A stretch of DNA of 36,353 bases from a virus, in IMG/VR virus record IMGVR_UViG_3300025669_000114, positions 1 through 36,353 of that record; one strand, given 5' to 3'. The notes beneath the pieces were generated by a model that worked only from the letters and a program-made list of their open reading frames with translations, ran no database searches and was not told the origin of the DNA. Of the stretch, positions 1 through 6,253 are shown in pieces (within the stretch, counting starts at the first letter, position 1; every line of letters begins with the position of its first letter). The position numbers and the translations under genes were made by a program.

Positions 1-199
1 TTTGATAATAAATCCCAGCCCTACTTTTTACTTGCTCTGTGTTCTTTTGATAATAATCCTTGTCTCTCTGTTTGTTCTTTTCTAAATGATTTAATCTTGA
101 TAGTCTTTTGCATTCCTTGACTTTCTCCGGATTTTTATCACGATATTCTTTTCTTTTTCTTAATATCTCCTCTTTGTTTTTTTGATAATACTCGCCCAT
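1..199 (-). CDS. Lysine-rich YYQKN-repeat protein, 3' part cut by window edge
   Basis: Starts at ATG 199 and is open to the left edge, giving 66 visible codons. The visible part is highly charged and contains the motif YYQKN twice (near residues 4 and 48). Such Tyr-Gln-Lys-Asn repeats are common in N-terminal regions of phage HNH or endonuclease VII-type nucleases and of small DNA-binding proteins, so a nuclease domain may follow outside the window. That is inference; no catalytic residue is visible here. It is the last gene of the leftward accessory operon. Confidence 0.6.
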   Translation of the reverse strand, partial: MGEYYQKNKEEILRKRKEYRDKNPEKVKECKRLSRLNHLEKNKQRDKDYYQKNTEQVKSRAGIYYQ

Positions 200-219
200 G
201 TGAAACCCACGGAATAAAA

Positions 220-312
220 CTATTTAAATGTTTCTTTCGGGGATTTCCTTGGATTATCTTTGTATGGGACTATGTTCTCAATCTGTACGTATTCGATTTG
301 GAGTTTTTTCAT
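220..312 (-). CDS. 30-residue ParB/Srx-like N-terminal stub
   Basis: Start ATG 312 overlaps the stop of the upstream zinc-ribbon gene (ATGA), which supports translation. The peptide carries I-E-N-I-V-P-Y-K-D-N-P-R-K, which resembles the first strand and loop of ParB/sulfiredoxin-like nuclease domains (typically ...L.PYPNNPRK...). It then ends at TAG 220-222, and no continuation of a ParB fold is seen in other frames. It may be a decayed or truncated ParB-like gene, or a small functional peptide. Confidence 0.45.
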   Translation of the reverse strand: MKKLQIEYVQIENIVPYKDNPRKSPKETFK

Positions 313-440
313 TTCTTCTTCACCTTCTGAGTTTCTAATTGTTTTCTTGGATAGCACGTTGGACATTTCCCTTGATTATTTTGAGTCCAGAAATACCAAA
401 GCCTGCACTTATCACATTTAAATCTTCCTTTCTTCATCAT
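309..440 (-). CDS. Small zinc-ribbon protein (43 aa)
   Basis: Too short for a usual ORF cutoff. ATG 440 (or the adjacent ATG 437) overlaps the upstream stop, and its own stop overlaps the next ATG. It has two CxxC knuckles, CDKC near residue 9 and CPTC near residue 26, separated by an aromatic stretch (LWYFW); this is a rubredoxin-like zinc ribbon. The C-terminus is lysine-rich. Likely a small nucleic-acid or protein adaptor; specific function unknown. Confidence 0.65.
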   Translation of the reverse strand: MMKKGRFKCDKCRLWYFWTQNNQGKCPTCYPRKQLETQKVKKK

Positions 441-571
441 CTCTTTTTTGGATTTCTATCCCTAATCTGTTTAGCTGTGATTATTTCTCCGCAATCTTTG
501 CAATGTCTTTTTGGTGATGACTTCTTTCCGAATGGGAAGTTTCTCTTTATTCTTTTGCAATTACAACTCAT
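437..571 (-). CDS. Small zinc-binding protein (44 aa)
   Basis: ATG 571 overlaps the TGA of the preceding membrane-protein gene (ATGA). The protein begins MSCNCKR and has CKDC near residues 24-27, so four cysteines could bind one zinc. The rest is strongly basic. It is one of a chain of short zinc-binding proteins in this accessory operon. Function unknown; a nucleic-acid-binding role is inferred from charge and cysteine pattern. Confidence 0.6.
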   Translation of the reverse strand: MSCNCKRIKRNFPFGKKSSPKRHCKDCGEIITAKQIRDRNPKKR

Positions 572-726
572 CGTGTTATCACCCTAACGATTTTCTTTGG
601 CATTGGTTGGACTATTGTTTTTGGTGCAGGTTTCCAAAACATCTTATACAAAATACTTATTCCTAATGCGAATAATAGCCATGTAGCCATTTCCCAGAAT
701 ACTTGTTCGGCTGCGTAATCCATCAT
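568..726 (-). CDS. Single-span membrane protein (52 aa)
   Basis: The start at ATG 726 (tandem ATG) overlaps the TGA of the upstream winged-helix gene. A longer reading upstream in this frame would run inside that gene and is low-complexity basic, so it is rejected. One hydrophobic helix spans about residues 13-29 and is followed by a Pro/Lys-rich basic tail, predicting N-out/C-in topology. Function unknown. Confidence 0.6.
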   Translation of the reverse strand: MMDYAAEQVFWEMATWLLFALGISILYKMFWKPAPKTIVQPMPKKIVRVITR

Positions 727-971
727 ATTAAACTCTTGATTGCGTTTAGATGTTCTTGGAGTTTTAGTCCTTTGTTTGTTAGTTTGATTATCATTTTTCT
801 TCCGTCTTTTGTTTTTGTTAAGAGTTTGCATTCTTCTAGCCTATTCATGATTTTCGTGGCGTGTGCGATTGTGGTGTGTGATTCTTTCACAACTTTTGCC
901 AAATAGTTGTTTTTTTCTGATATTGCCATTATGACCTTTGGGGGTACTCCTGGCAATAAGTTTAGTTTCAT
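723..971 (-). CDS. Winged-helix (MarR-like) DNA-binding protein, 82 aa
   Basis: Compact wHTH: a helix around NNYLAKVVKESHTT, a recognition helix around HATKIMNRLEECKLL, and a wing with TKDGRKMIIKLTNKG, followed by a C-terminal helix. It is half the length of normal MarR proteins, typical of archaeal and viral minimal winged helices. ATG 971 overlaps the upstream stop. Likely a viral transcription regulator; target unknown. Confidence 0.7.
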   Translation of the reverse strand: MKLNLLPGVPPKVIMAISEKNNYLAKVVKESHTTIAHATKIMNRLEECKLLTKTKDGRKMIIKLTNKGLKLQEHLNAIKSLI

Positions 972-1705
972 AGGTCTTCCTCCGAGTCTTTGAAATCATC
1001 TGGGTTCCATCCTTCTGGTCTTGCCATTCCGTTAGATTCACGATATGCTTTTATTTTGTCAACTTGGAAAAATGCTCCGTGTTTATCTGCAATTGCTCCT
1101 CTTAGTTCTTCATCAGTCATCTCCATATATTTGTCTTGGATTAATTCGACTACTTCTTCTGACATTCCTTTTCGTTTTGTTTTTTCCCGTTCCTTTAATC
1201 TTATCATTTCTGGGGTTATTACTTCGATTGTTTCGACTGGTTCTGCGAGTTCCTTCATTTTAGCTTCGATTTCTTCTTCTCCTTTTGGTTTTGTTTTTTT
1301 GTCTCTCTTAATTCCTTCTCTAGATAACCTAACAGCAATGGAGATTTCAGAAACATTATGACCAAATTCTAGTCTCAACATTTCTTGTATTTCTTTATTG
1401 GATTTTCTATTTATGACTTCTCTCATTCTATCTAAAATTTCTTTAGTATATTTTGTCATTTTTCTTGGGATGTGTGAATTTATTTTATTCTTCTTAGTGT
1501 ATTTTCTCTTTTCTCTTTTTGGGAGTTGTTTTGGTTCCTCGACAATATCATCGACTACTTCCTCGATTTCTTCTTCCATATACTCTATATCCAAATCTAT
1601 TATTTCTGGCTTATAACTTAACATTAAGAATCCGTCCTCTTTCAGTAGTTTGTATGCCTTTCCGATTTCTTCTGGTGGCATTCCTTCGAATATTATTAAC
1701 TTCAT
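968..1705 (-). CDS. Charged protein with basic linker and HTH-like segment (245 aa)
   Basis: First gene after the conserved GC-rich leader element at 1702-1733, with ribosome site AAAGGA. It has a short N-terminal domain, an acidic stretch (about residues 40-58), a Lys/Arg-rich linker with KREKRKYTKKN, and a helical segment at about residues 90-135 (NKEIQEMLRLEFG...ISIAVRLSREGI) that looks helix-turn-helix-like. A second helical region follows, and the C-terminus is acidic. I do not recognise the family; DNA-binding is inferred. Confidence 0.6.
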   Translation of the reverse strand: MKLIIFEGMPPEEIGKAYKLLKEDGFLMLSYKPEIIDLDIEYMEEEIEEVVDDIVEEPKQLPKREKRKYTKKNKINSHIPRKMTKYTKEILDRMREVINRKSNKEIQEMLRLEFGHNVSEISIAVRLSREGIKRDKKTKPKGEEEIEAKMKELAEPVETIEVITPEMIRLKEREKTKRKGMSEEVVELIQDKYMEMTDEELRGAIADKHGAFFQVDKIKAYRESNGMARPEGWNPDDFKDSEEDL

Positions 1706-1733
1706 TGTTTTTCCTTTTGCGTACCGCGCCCGG
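1702..1733 (-). promoter_or_regulatory. GC-rich leader element, copy 1
   Basis: About 33 nt immediately upstream of and including an ATG. It contains CCGGGCGCGG, then ACGCAAAAGGA and the start codon. It is repeated at 7205-7237 with only two differences. In both places an A/T-only tract that is T-rich on the coding strand, probably the terminator of the upstream gene, precedes it. A regulatory or transcript-start role is inferred from conservation and position. Confidence 0.5.
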
Positions 1734-1759
1734 ACTAAAAAATAAAATAAAATTAGTTT
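1734..1759 (-). terminator. T-rich terminator tract
   Basis: On the transcribed minus strand this is a run of T-rich sequence just after the stop of the coiled-coil gene and before the leader element. Archaeal terminators are commonly T-rich tracts downstream of genes. No hairpin is evident. Confidence 0.35.
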
Positions 1760-1765
1760 TTGAAA

Positions 1766-2212
1766 TCAAAGTTTTAACCTAGTTCCGATTTCTTCCTTGA
1801 TTTCTTTGATTTCCTTGTTAACTATTTTGAGTCTTTCCTCTGTTGCTTCGATTTCTTTTTTGGATTTCTCTGCTTCGTCTATCTTTGCAATCAATTGTAA
1901 GTCCTCTTTTAGCTTTTCTAACTCTGGAGTCATTTCTGCTGTTGTTAGGCTGTTTTTTAGATCAACAAGATGTTTATCGTGATATTCTTTCTCTTTGTTT
2001 AATCCGCTGTATGCCAACTTGATTCCTTCTTCAGTGTATTCGACTTCCATGCTAGACTTTACTGTTGAAACGAGTTGAGCCTCTTTGACTTCTTCTCCTT
2101 CCTTAGTTTCTTCTGTTCGGTTCTCTGTAGTGTTAGACTTTTTCTGCAATAGGATTTTCTTCCTGTCATCGTATGTTAACTTGGATGTTTCTTCAATGTT
2201 CTTCTGTACCAT
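1766..2212 (-). CDS. Coiled-coil protein (148 aa)
   Basis: The start is ATG 2212, chosen because GGGAGGTGA lies 4 nt upstream; an upstream in-frame start would run further into the preceding gene. The N-terminal third is Glu/Lys/Thr-rich and probably disordered. About residues 70-148 form heptad-rich helices dominated by Glu, Lys, Ile and Leu, a long coiled coil. No enzymatic motif. The strong ribosome site suggests abundant product. Function unknown. Confidence 0.65.
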   Translation of the reverse strand: MVQKNIEETSKLTYDDRKKILLQKKSNTTENRTEETKEGEEVKEAQLVSTVKSSMEVEYTEEGIKLAYSGLNKEKEYHDKHLVDLKNSLTTAEMTPELEKLKEDLQLIAKIDEAEKSKKEIEATEERLKIVNKEIKEIKEEIGTRLKL

Positions 2213-2573
2213 TTTCACCTCCCTTCTCAGTAGTTTCAATCTTAATTATTGCGTCTGCGTGGATTATTGATGGATTAATTGATTCAATGAATTCTGTTAG
2301 TGTTCGTTTGTTTTCTTTGTGGTTTTTTAGGATTTGTTTTAGCAATTTGACTTGGGTTTGTCCGTATTCAGTTAGTGTGATTATCATGCATTTGCCTCGG
2401 TTCCAGTCTGATTCTGTTTTATCTACTACTCCTTCTCTTTGTAATCTGGATACTAATGTTGAGACGTTGCTTATTGCCATGTCTGTTCGTTTTGCTAACT
2501 CGGATATATTTCTTGGCTTCTTTGAAATTTCAAATAAAAAGTTCATGTTCTTCTGGTTGATTATTTCTAACAT
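2193..2573 (-). CDS. MarR-family winged-helix regulator (126 aa)
   Basis: Helices, recognition helix and wing can be read: ISELAKRTDMAISNVSTLVSRL, then LQREGVVDKT, a wing with CMIITLTEYG, and an effector/dimerisation helix. Close to normal MarR length. Overlaps the upstream Tad2-like gene stop by a few bases. The 3' end encodes the ribosome site of the next gene (residues EKGGEN). A DNA-binding repressor role is expected from the family. Confidence 0.75.
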   Translation of the reverse strand: MLEIINQKNMNFLFEISKKPRNISELAKRTDMAISNVSTLVSRLQREGVVDKTESDWNRGKCMIITLTEYGQTQVKLLKQILKNHKENKRTLTEFIESINPSIIHADAIIKIETTEKGGENGTEEH

Positions 2574-2980
2574 AGTTTCTCTCCGAAGATTTTGATTGCT
2601 TCTTGTTTAACCATATTTAAAATATTATTTCTACTTGTTGGTCCTCTTATTGGAGCGTCGCATGTATTCTTCGAATCTTCTAAACAATTAAGTAATTTTT
2701 TGACAGCTTCTTTAACATCTTTCTCTGCGTATCCTGGATCACCTGGTCCTGTAAAACAACAATTACTCCATTCCTTATCACTCAAACTTTTTTCTTTTTT
2801 CCAGATTTCCCAATCGTATGATTCGGTTTGCTTAATGTGTACAGTTGCGTTTGTTCCGTCATGACACAGTATTCTCTCATATCCGTCTTTGCTCATCTTC
2901 CAAAAGTGTTCTGCTTCCCAGTTTGGTCTTGTGATTTTACCACCATTCCTTAAAACAATCACCGCTTTTTCCCAGTTCAT
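2567..2980 (-). CDS. Tad2-like (DUF2829) protein, candidate anti-Thoeris sponge
   Basis: Start ATG 2980 is preceded by GGAG in the 3' end of the upstream gene. The N-terminus (MNWEKAVIVLRNGGKITRPNW) matches the DUF2829 opening pattern M-N-x-x-E-A-x-x-x-L-x-x-G-x-x-V-x-R-x-x-W. A DWE motif (residues 55-57, YDWEIW) matches the family's end. Known Tad2 proteins bind and sequester cyclic-nucleotide signals of Thoeris defence. About 75 extra C-terminal residues with several cysteines are not typical of the short family and may be a second domain. Family call moderate; function inferred. Confidence 0.55.
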   Translation of the reverse strand: MNWEKAVIVLRNGGKITRPNWEAEHFWKMSKDGYERILCHDGTNATVHIKQTESYDWEIWKKEKSLSDKEWSNCCFTGPGDPGYAEKDVKEAVKKLLNCLEDSKNTCDAPIRGPTSRNNILNMVKQEAIKIFGEKLC

Positions 2981-2981
2981 T

Positions 2982-3101
2982 CTAAATAACTCCAAAATAT
3001 TGTAACAATTTAATTATAACCCAACCAAAAAAACCAATTATACAGAATGTCAAAATACCCACAAACCCCATCCAGTAATTCATAGCTTTTTCAACATTCA
3101 T
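2982..3101 (-). CDS. Single-span membrane micro-protein (39 aa)
   Basis: ATG 3101 overlaps the upstream TGA (ATGA), and the stop lies 2 nt before the next start. After a short polar N-terminus with two Met-Asn pairs, about residues 12-33 are a hydrophobic helix rich in Ile, Phe, Gly and Trp. The gene order regulator, membrane peptide, Tad2-like is reminiscent of an early host-takeover operon. Function unknown. Confidence 0.6.
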   Translation of the reverse strand: MNVEKAMNYWMGFVGILTFCIIGFFGWVIIKLLQYFGVI

Positions 3102-3292
3102 TTTAACTTGACTCTCCTGTCTTTATTGGTTCTGATGTTTAGCATTGTGATAGCCAACTTAACCGAATGACAATCTACTCCGACACTCTTTACGATTTGA
3201 GATATGAATACTGGCTCAGTTTGATTTTTTAGAAATTGTCGGACTTTGTCGAGGGTTGCAACGTTGATATTTTTCCTCTCAGATTTCACCAT
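3098..3292 (-). CDS. Minimal winged-helix protein (64 aa), leaderless
   Basis: ATG 3292 lies about 25 nt below a TATA box (3313-3321), so the transcript is predicted to begin at or near the start codon. The sequence reads as wHTH: LDKVRQFLKNQ, VFISQIVKSVGVD (helix-turn), CHSVKLAITMLNI (recognition helix), and a short basic wing. First gene of the leftmost operon and controlled by the shared extended promoter. Probable transcription factor. Confidence 0.65.
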   Translation of the reverse strand: MVKSERKNINVATLDKVRQFLKNQTEPVFISQIVKSVGVDCHSVKLAITMLNIRTNKDRRVKLK

Positions 3293-3295
3293 GAA

Positions 3296-3323
3296 TATAA
3301 GTGTCTATTTCCCTTTATAAAGT
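3296..3323 (-). promoter_or_regulatory. Extended early promoter, copy 1
   Basis: Minus strand reads TTTATAAAGGG, then AAATAGAC, then TTATATT, ending a few bases before ATG 3292. The same block occurs at 9770-9800, 10361-10391 and 31664-31696. The TATA box at about -25 from the start codon fits an archaeal promoter for a leaderless mRNA. Confidence 0.65.
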
Positions 3324-3674
3324 TTATGTTTTATCTCTATATTTTTTCACTTGGTTTTTTATTAGTGTATCGTAGTATTTTGTCTTTGGGATTGTGGTTT
3401 TGTATTTTCTTTCGAAGGCTTGTCTAAAATAATCCTCTGTTCCTGAGTCATCTACCAGAACTATATTACCGGTTTCGAATAACGCTTTTTTCCCTTGCAT
3501 TGTCCAGTAAATAAAATAATCTTTTTTTCCTTTTGGGTTTCCAAAATATGTTATTCCTTCTGTTAGGCAAATGTATTCGTTTTGTAGCATACTGATAAGT
3601 TTAGAGTTTTCAAATACTTGTTCATTTTGGATGGATGTAGAATTTTGTTTTTTGTTTTTTGTTTTCTTAGCCAT
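3324..3674 (-). CDS. Hypothetical basic protein (116 aa), leaderless
   Basis: ATG 3674 is preferred over ATG 3683 because a TATA-like ATTTAAATAA sits about 27 nt upstream. The N-terminus is Lys/Asn/Gln-rich. The middle (YICLTEGITYFGNPKGKKDY...) is predicted beta-rich, and the C-terminus is helical and basic. No family recognised. It is a one-gene unit placed between two operons. Confidence 0.55.
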   Translation of the reverse strand: MAKKTKNKKQNSTSIQNEQVFENSKLISMLQNEYICLTEGITYFGNPKGKKDYFIYWTMQGKKALFETGNIVLVDDSGTEDYFRQAFERKYKTTIPKTKYYDTLIKNQVKKYRDKT

Positions 3675-3695
3675 TATAATCATAAGTTGTTTTTT

Positions 3696-3707
3696 TATTT
3701 AAATCTT
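3696..3707 (-). promoter_or_regulatory. TATA box for the 116-residue gene
   Basis: ATTTAAATAAA on the minus strand, centred about 27 nt above ATG 3674. This spacing predicts a leaderless transcript. It lacks the AATAGAC extension of the shared early promoter. Confidence 0.45.
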
Positions 3708-3821
3708 ATTATACCGAAAGACAAGGACTCATTCATATATGCCTTACGAAATCATCGCCCGAATCCACACAAAGAGATGTGAACTCAAAAGATTTTTGTT
3801 TTGCAGCCCATATAGGGATAT

Positions 3822-4376
3822 TTAGTCTTTCGATTTTAAGAACCTGTGATATTTTACTGTAAAATCTTCGTACTCTATATGAACACGATTCTTTATTTTA
3901 TGCTTGGATGCAATTAGTATCTTGCTGAAGATTTTGTTTTCTAGTAGCCAAACACATTTCTCTTTTTCTTCACGATCCAACTCACCATTCATCTTACTTT
4001 CGACACCGATTATTCTGTGATTTTCTGTGGAGATGTTTCCCATTCTTGCATAACATAGTGAACACGCCATTGGTCTGAATGCTATAAAGTCTGGGAATCC
4101 TGCGCCCATCATCATTGGTCTTCCTGGTCCTGCCCACTTGGCTTTGGCTTTTACAAGTGCTGGAAACCTTGGAGCTGCTTTTGTCCATGTTCCATCCTTT
4201 AACTTTTTAGTCATTGGAACTACATCCATAAGAATTCTATCTCTAGGTAACTCAACATTGTTCGACCACTTGTCAACTATCCAACCCTCTTTTTCTAAAT
4301 CAGCCCGGACCCGAGTCTCAAATGCGCCACCCTGAGCCCTTGATTTCTTTCCACGTTTTACTTTTACTTCATCCAT
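3822..4376 (-). CDS. PD-(D/E)XK nuclease, Hjc/VRR-NUC-like (184 aa)
   Basis: The start (GGAFETRVRADLEKEGWIVDKW) matches the opening helix of archaeal Holliday-junction resolvases and related nucleases. GFPDFIAF near residues 93-100 supplies the catalytic Asp, and GVESKMNG near 124-131 supplies the E-x-K pair. Between them lies a ~45-residue insertion (about 45-90) rich in Lys, Pro and Trp and a short cysteine pair (CSLC). Likely acts on branched DNA in viral replication or packaging. Last gene of its operon. Confidence 0.7.
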   Translation of the reverse strand: MDEVKVKRGKKSRAQGGAFETRVRADLEKEGWIVDKWSNNVELPRDRILMDVVPMTKKLKDGTWTKAAPRFPALVKAKAKWAGPGRPMMMGAGFPDFIAFRPMACSLCYARMGNISTENHRIIGVESKMNGELDREEKEKCVWLLENKIFSKILIASKHKIKNRVHIEYEDFTVKYHRFLKSKD

Positions 4377-4548
4377 CTCGTAATCTCCTTCTTACTGGTT
4401 CCATTAGTTTTCTTTGTTCTTTTCTGTGTTTAAATTTTGCTGTTTTACCCCAACACTCGTTGCATTTGAAGTGATGGTCTGTGACTTTCTTTCCACAACT
4501 ACATTTTTCTATTAATGGTTTTACTCTTTCCATCTTGTATCCTTTCAT
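4369..4548 (-). CDS. Small zinc-binding basic protein (59 aa)
   Basis: ATG 4548 overlaps the stop of the upstream zinc-ribbon frame (ATGA), and the 3' end overlaps the nuclease gene start by 8 nt. CSCG (near residue 15) plus HH and CNEC form one zinc site. The C-terminus is rich in Arg/Lys. Probably nucleic-acid binding. Confidence 0.6.
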   Translation of the reverse strand: MKGYKMERVKPLIEKCSCGKKVTDHHFKCNECWGKTAKFKHRKEQRKLMEPVRRRLRDG

Positions 4549-4643
4549 TTTGCTCCACATTTGCATTTCCAGACTGGGATTCCGTAAACCCAATCAAAGT
4601 CTATTCCTGGGGTTCCGCAATGTGGGCATTCTTGCTGCTCCAC
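4545..4643 (-). CDS. GTG-start zinc-ribbon peptide (32 aa), possibly the end of a frameshifted gene
   Basis: Reads (M)EQQECPHCGTPG...WKCKCGAK: a classic zinc ribbon with CPHC and CKC. GTG 4643 has GAGAGG upstream. It lies in another frame inside the 3' part of the 45-residue gene 4594-4731, and its TGA overlaps the next ATG. The strong protein-like character and coupling support expression. The in-frame codons just upstream (E-E-I) follow a TGA, so it could also be the second half of a gene broken by or joined through a frameshift. Confidence 0.5.
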   Translation of the reverse strand: MEQQECPHCGTPGIDFDWVYGIPVWKCKCGAK

Positions 4644-4731
4644 GATTTCCTCTCAACAATCTTGATACTGGGTGTCCTTCTCTCCCTTCTGGGTATGAAG
4701 TCACTTTCACCTTCTTTTTGAATCCAAACAT
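4594..4731 (-). CDS. Short basic protein (45 aa), overlaps a zinc-ribbon frame
   Basis: ATG 4731 has a perfect archaeal-type site GGAGGTGA 4 nt upstream, so initiation here is very likely. It begins MFGFKKKVKVTSYPEGREG. The last ~20 residues are low-complexity (Arg, Asn, Pro), overlap the zinc-ribbon frame and look like the wrong frame of it. Either two overlapping genes or one gene needing a +1 shift near codon 26. Confidence 0.5.
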   Translation of the reverse strand: MFGFKKKVKVTSYPEGREGHPVSRLLRGNRGAARMPTLRNPRNRL

Positions 4732-5018
4732 TTTTCACCTCCGGTTTTATTTAGTTTTGATTGATTTTCTTTAAGACTCATGAGACTAATTCGATTTTCA
4801 ATATTATATTTTGCTGCCATCAAACCTCTTAAATTGAATAAATCAAGGATCTTATGAAATTCATCTATCTTTTTATAAAATTCCTGGCAATAAAGATTCC
4901 AAGAAAGTGAAAATCCAAACTCTTCAAGTTCATAAAATTCGTTTGGATATTGCTCCAAAATACATATAGTTGTTTCCTCTGCAAATCTCAAAAATATTTC
5001 TCGCATATTATACTTCAT
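4707..5018 (-). CDS. Hypothetical acidic/aromatic helical protein (103 aa)
   Basis: ATG 5018 overlaps the stop of the SWIM-HNH gene. Rich in Phe, Tyr, Leu and Glu, predicted all-helical (about residues 5-70). The C-terminal tail KTGGEKCLDSKRR encodes the ribosome site of the next gene. No recognised family. Confidence 0.6.
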   Translation of the reverse strand: MKYNMREIFLRFAEETTICILEQYPNEFYELEEFGFSLSWNLYCQEFYKKIDEFHKILDLFNLRGLMAAKYNIENRISLMSLKENQSKLNKTGGEKCLDSKRR

Positions 5019-5503
5019 TTCTTTGCTCCTGGGCTATTATGCCACTTTTGGAAGGTCACGATTTTATGATGTTCTTTGCATAGCCCGATGCAATTATCTT
5101 CGTTGTATTTTCCCCCGTTGGTTCTTGGAATCTTCCTGTGAATCTCATCAATCTTATTTTGGCATGGTCCACTCCAAATCGGCATCTCACACATTCCGCC
5201 TGACCTCTCCATGATTGTTCTTCTTAACTCTGCGCTGCATCTGTCTGACCCCTTCATTTCCTTTGGAGATTTTAGTGTGTACCCCTGTTTGATTAATGCA
5301 TCCACGACTGGTTTCAAGTGCTTGCATGGTTCTGCATAAAATTTCTTATCTGAGAATACTCCGTTGTGTTTGATTCTTCGATTCACAAAATTCCAGCAAG
5401 TGCAATCTAAAAAATAAATTGTCTTCGTCTCATCAATCATCTTAACTACACAATCATAAATCTCTCCCCTTGAACCTTTGGCTGTCCAAATCAAACTTCT
5501 CAT
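5015..5503 (-). CDS. SWIM zinc finger + HNH endonuclease fusion (162 aa)
   Basis: The N-terminal part has a SWIM-type pattern: DCTCWNF (CxC, residues 33-35) and later EPCKHL (CxH, about 58-60). The C-terminal part is an HNH nuclease: RSGGMCEMP, CQNKIDEIHRKIPRTNGG, DNCIGLCKEHH, with a metal-binding Cys pair and the catalytic His in EIHRKIP. It may be a DNA-targeting nuclease acting on host DNA or serving as a mobile endonuclease. SWIM and HNH in one short protein is unusual. Coupled by ATGA to neighbours. Confidence 0.7.
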   Translation of the reverse strand: MRSLIWTAKGSRGEIYDCVVKMIDETKTIYFLDCTCWNFVNRRIKHNGVFSDKKFYAEPCKHLKPVVDALIKQGYTLKSPKEMKGSDRCSAELRRTIMERSGGMCEMPIWSGPCQNKIDEIHRKIPRTNGGKYNEDNCIGLCKEHHKIVTFQKWHNSPGAKK

Positions 5504-5799
5504 AACAACTCCTCTTCTTTCAAAATAATCATAATCTCACAAAAAATCCCAAACACCACATACAGCACTAACAATGGATATCCAATAATCTCATTAAGGT
5601 TCTGCGCAAACTCACACATTTCTGTTGGGCACCCTTTTTCTGCGATTGTTACAAAATTTGGGAAGTGTGAAAAATATTCAACATGACTCTCAACTCCGTA
5701 TCCTGAATAAATTGCTACATGGACTTGCTCATGCATAACCCCCAATCCAATTGCTCCCAAAAAAAACACAACCATAAATATTGATGATAATCTTATCAT
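5500..5799 (-). CDS. Membrane protein with HExxH metalloprotease-like motif (99 aa)
   Basis: Two hydrophobic helices at about residues 4-21 and 72-92. Just after the first comes HEQVH (residues 23-27), the HExxH zinc-binding motif. The loop has two cysteines (CPTEMC) and a possible third ligand (Asn/Glu around NLNEIIGYP). It could be a minimal membrane-embedded metalloprotease or an inactive relative. Ends with Glu-rich cytoplasmic tail. Family not recognised; motif seen directly, activity inferred. Confidence 0.6.
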   Translation of the reverse strand: MIRLSSIFMVVFFLGAIGLGVMHEQVHVAIYSGYGVESHVEYFSHFPNFVTIAEKGCPTEMCEFAQNLNEIIGYPLLVLYVVFGIFCEIMIILKEEELL

Positions 5800-5996
5800 G
5801 CTATCTCTCCTATTCTAGAATTGAATTTTGGTGCTGGTGTTGCGTAAACTTGCATAAAATAATCTGTCATCATTTTTCTTGCATTAACTCTCTTCAAAAA
5901 AGATTCTCCATCTCTACTAAAAATTTCTAATCTAGGATCATCAAACATTCCGTAGTGCATCTGGATTAAGTTTCCGCAAGCCGATTCGCCTCTCAC
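5796..5996 (-). CDS. Hypothetical protein (66 aa), GTG start
   Basis: Starts with GTG 5996 overlapping the upstream TGA (GTGA). Mixed alpha/beta composition, with single Cys near the start and several Met and Phe. No motif recognised. Included because of its position in an unbroken overlap chain. Confidence 0.55.
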   Translation of the reverse strand: MRGESACGNLIQMHYGMFDDPRLEIFSRDGESFLKRVNARKMMTDYFMQVYATPAPKFNSRIGEIA

Positions 5997-6253
5997 TTTA
6001 AATCCTCCTGGGTGAGATTAAAAAAATTTATGAATCCAATCATTTCTCCCAAATTAGCCCAATCAATTGAGTTCATATTTTCTTTCTTTCTATGATGTCT
6101 AGTAACCATTCCATCAAATCCTATATCAAAACTAAATCCACCAGTATTTTTCGACTTAACCCATTTTATTGCTTCGGCCTTAAGTTCATGTATCAAAACA
6201 TAATTCCTTCTTCTTCCACAAATCTCTTTTTGAATTTCTCTTAAGGTTTTCAT
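5993..6253 (-). CDS. Hypothetical protein (86 aa)
   Basis: ATG 6253 overlaps the upstream stop. Begins with a helix (MKTLREIQKEI) and Arg-rich CGRRRN, then GFSFDIGFDGMVTRHHRKKEN in a likely beta region, and ends FNLTQEDLK. No family recognised. Basic middle may contact nucleic acid. Confidence 0.55.
   Translation of the reverse strand: MKTLREIQKEICGRRRNYVLIHELKAEAIKWVKSKNTGGFSFDIGFDGMVTRHHRKKENMNSIDWANLGEMIGFINFFNLTQEDLK

Noticed and set aside
568-831. Long form of the 52-residue membrane protein
   Set aside because: The extra N-terminus is a basic low-complexity reading of the winged-helix gene; ATG 726 overlaps that gene's stop as the neighbours do.
3732-3824. Short plus-strand frame in the gap before the nuclease gene
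   Set aside because: 28 codons with no ribosome site or promoter on that strand; the only plus-strand candidate in the window and not convincing.
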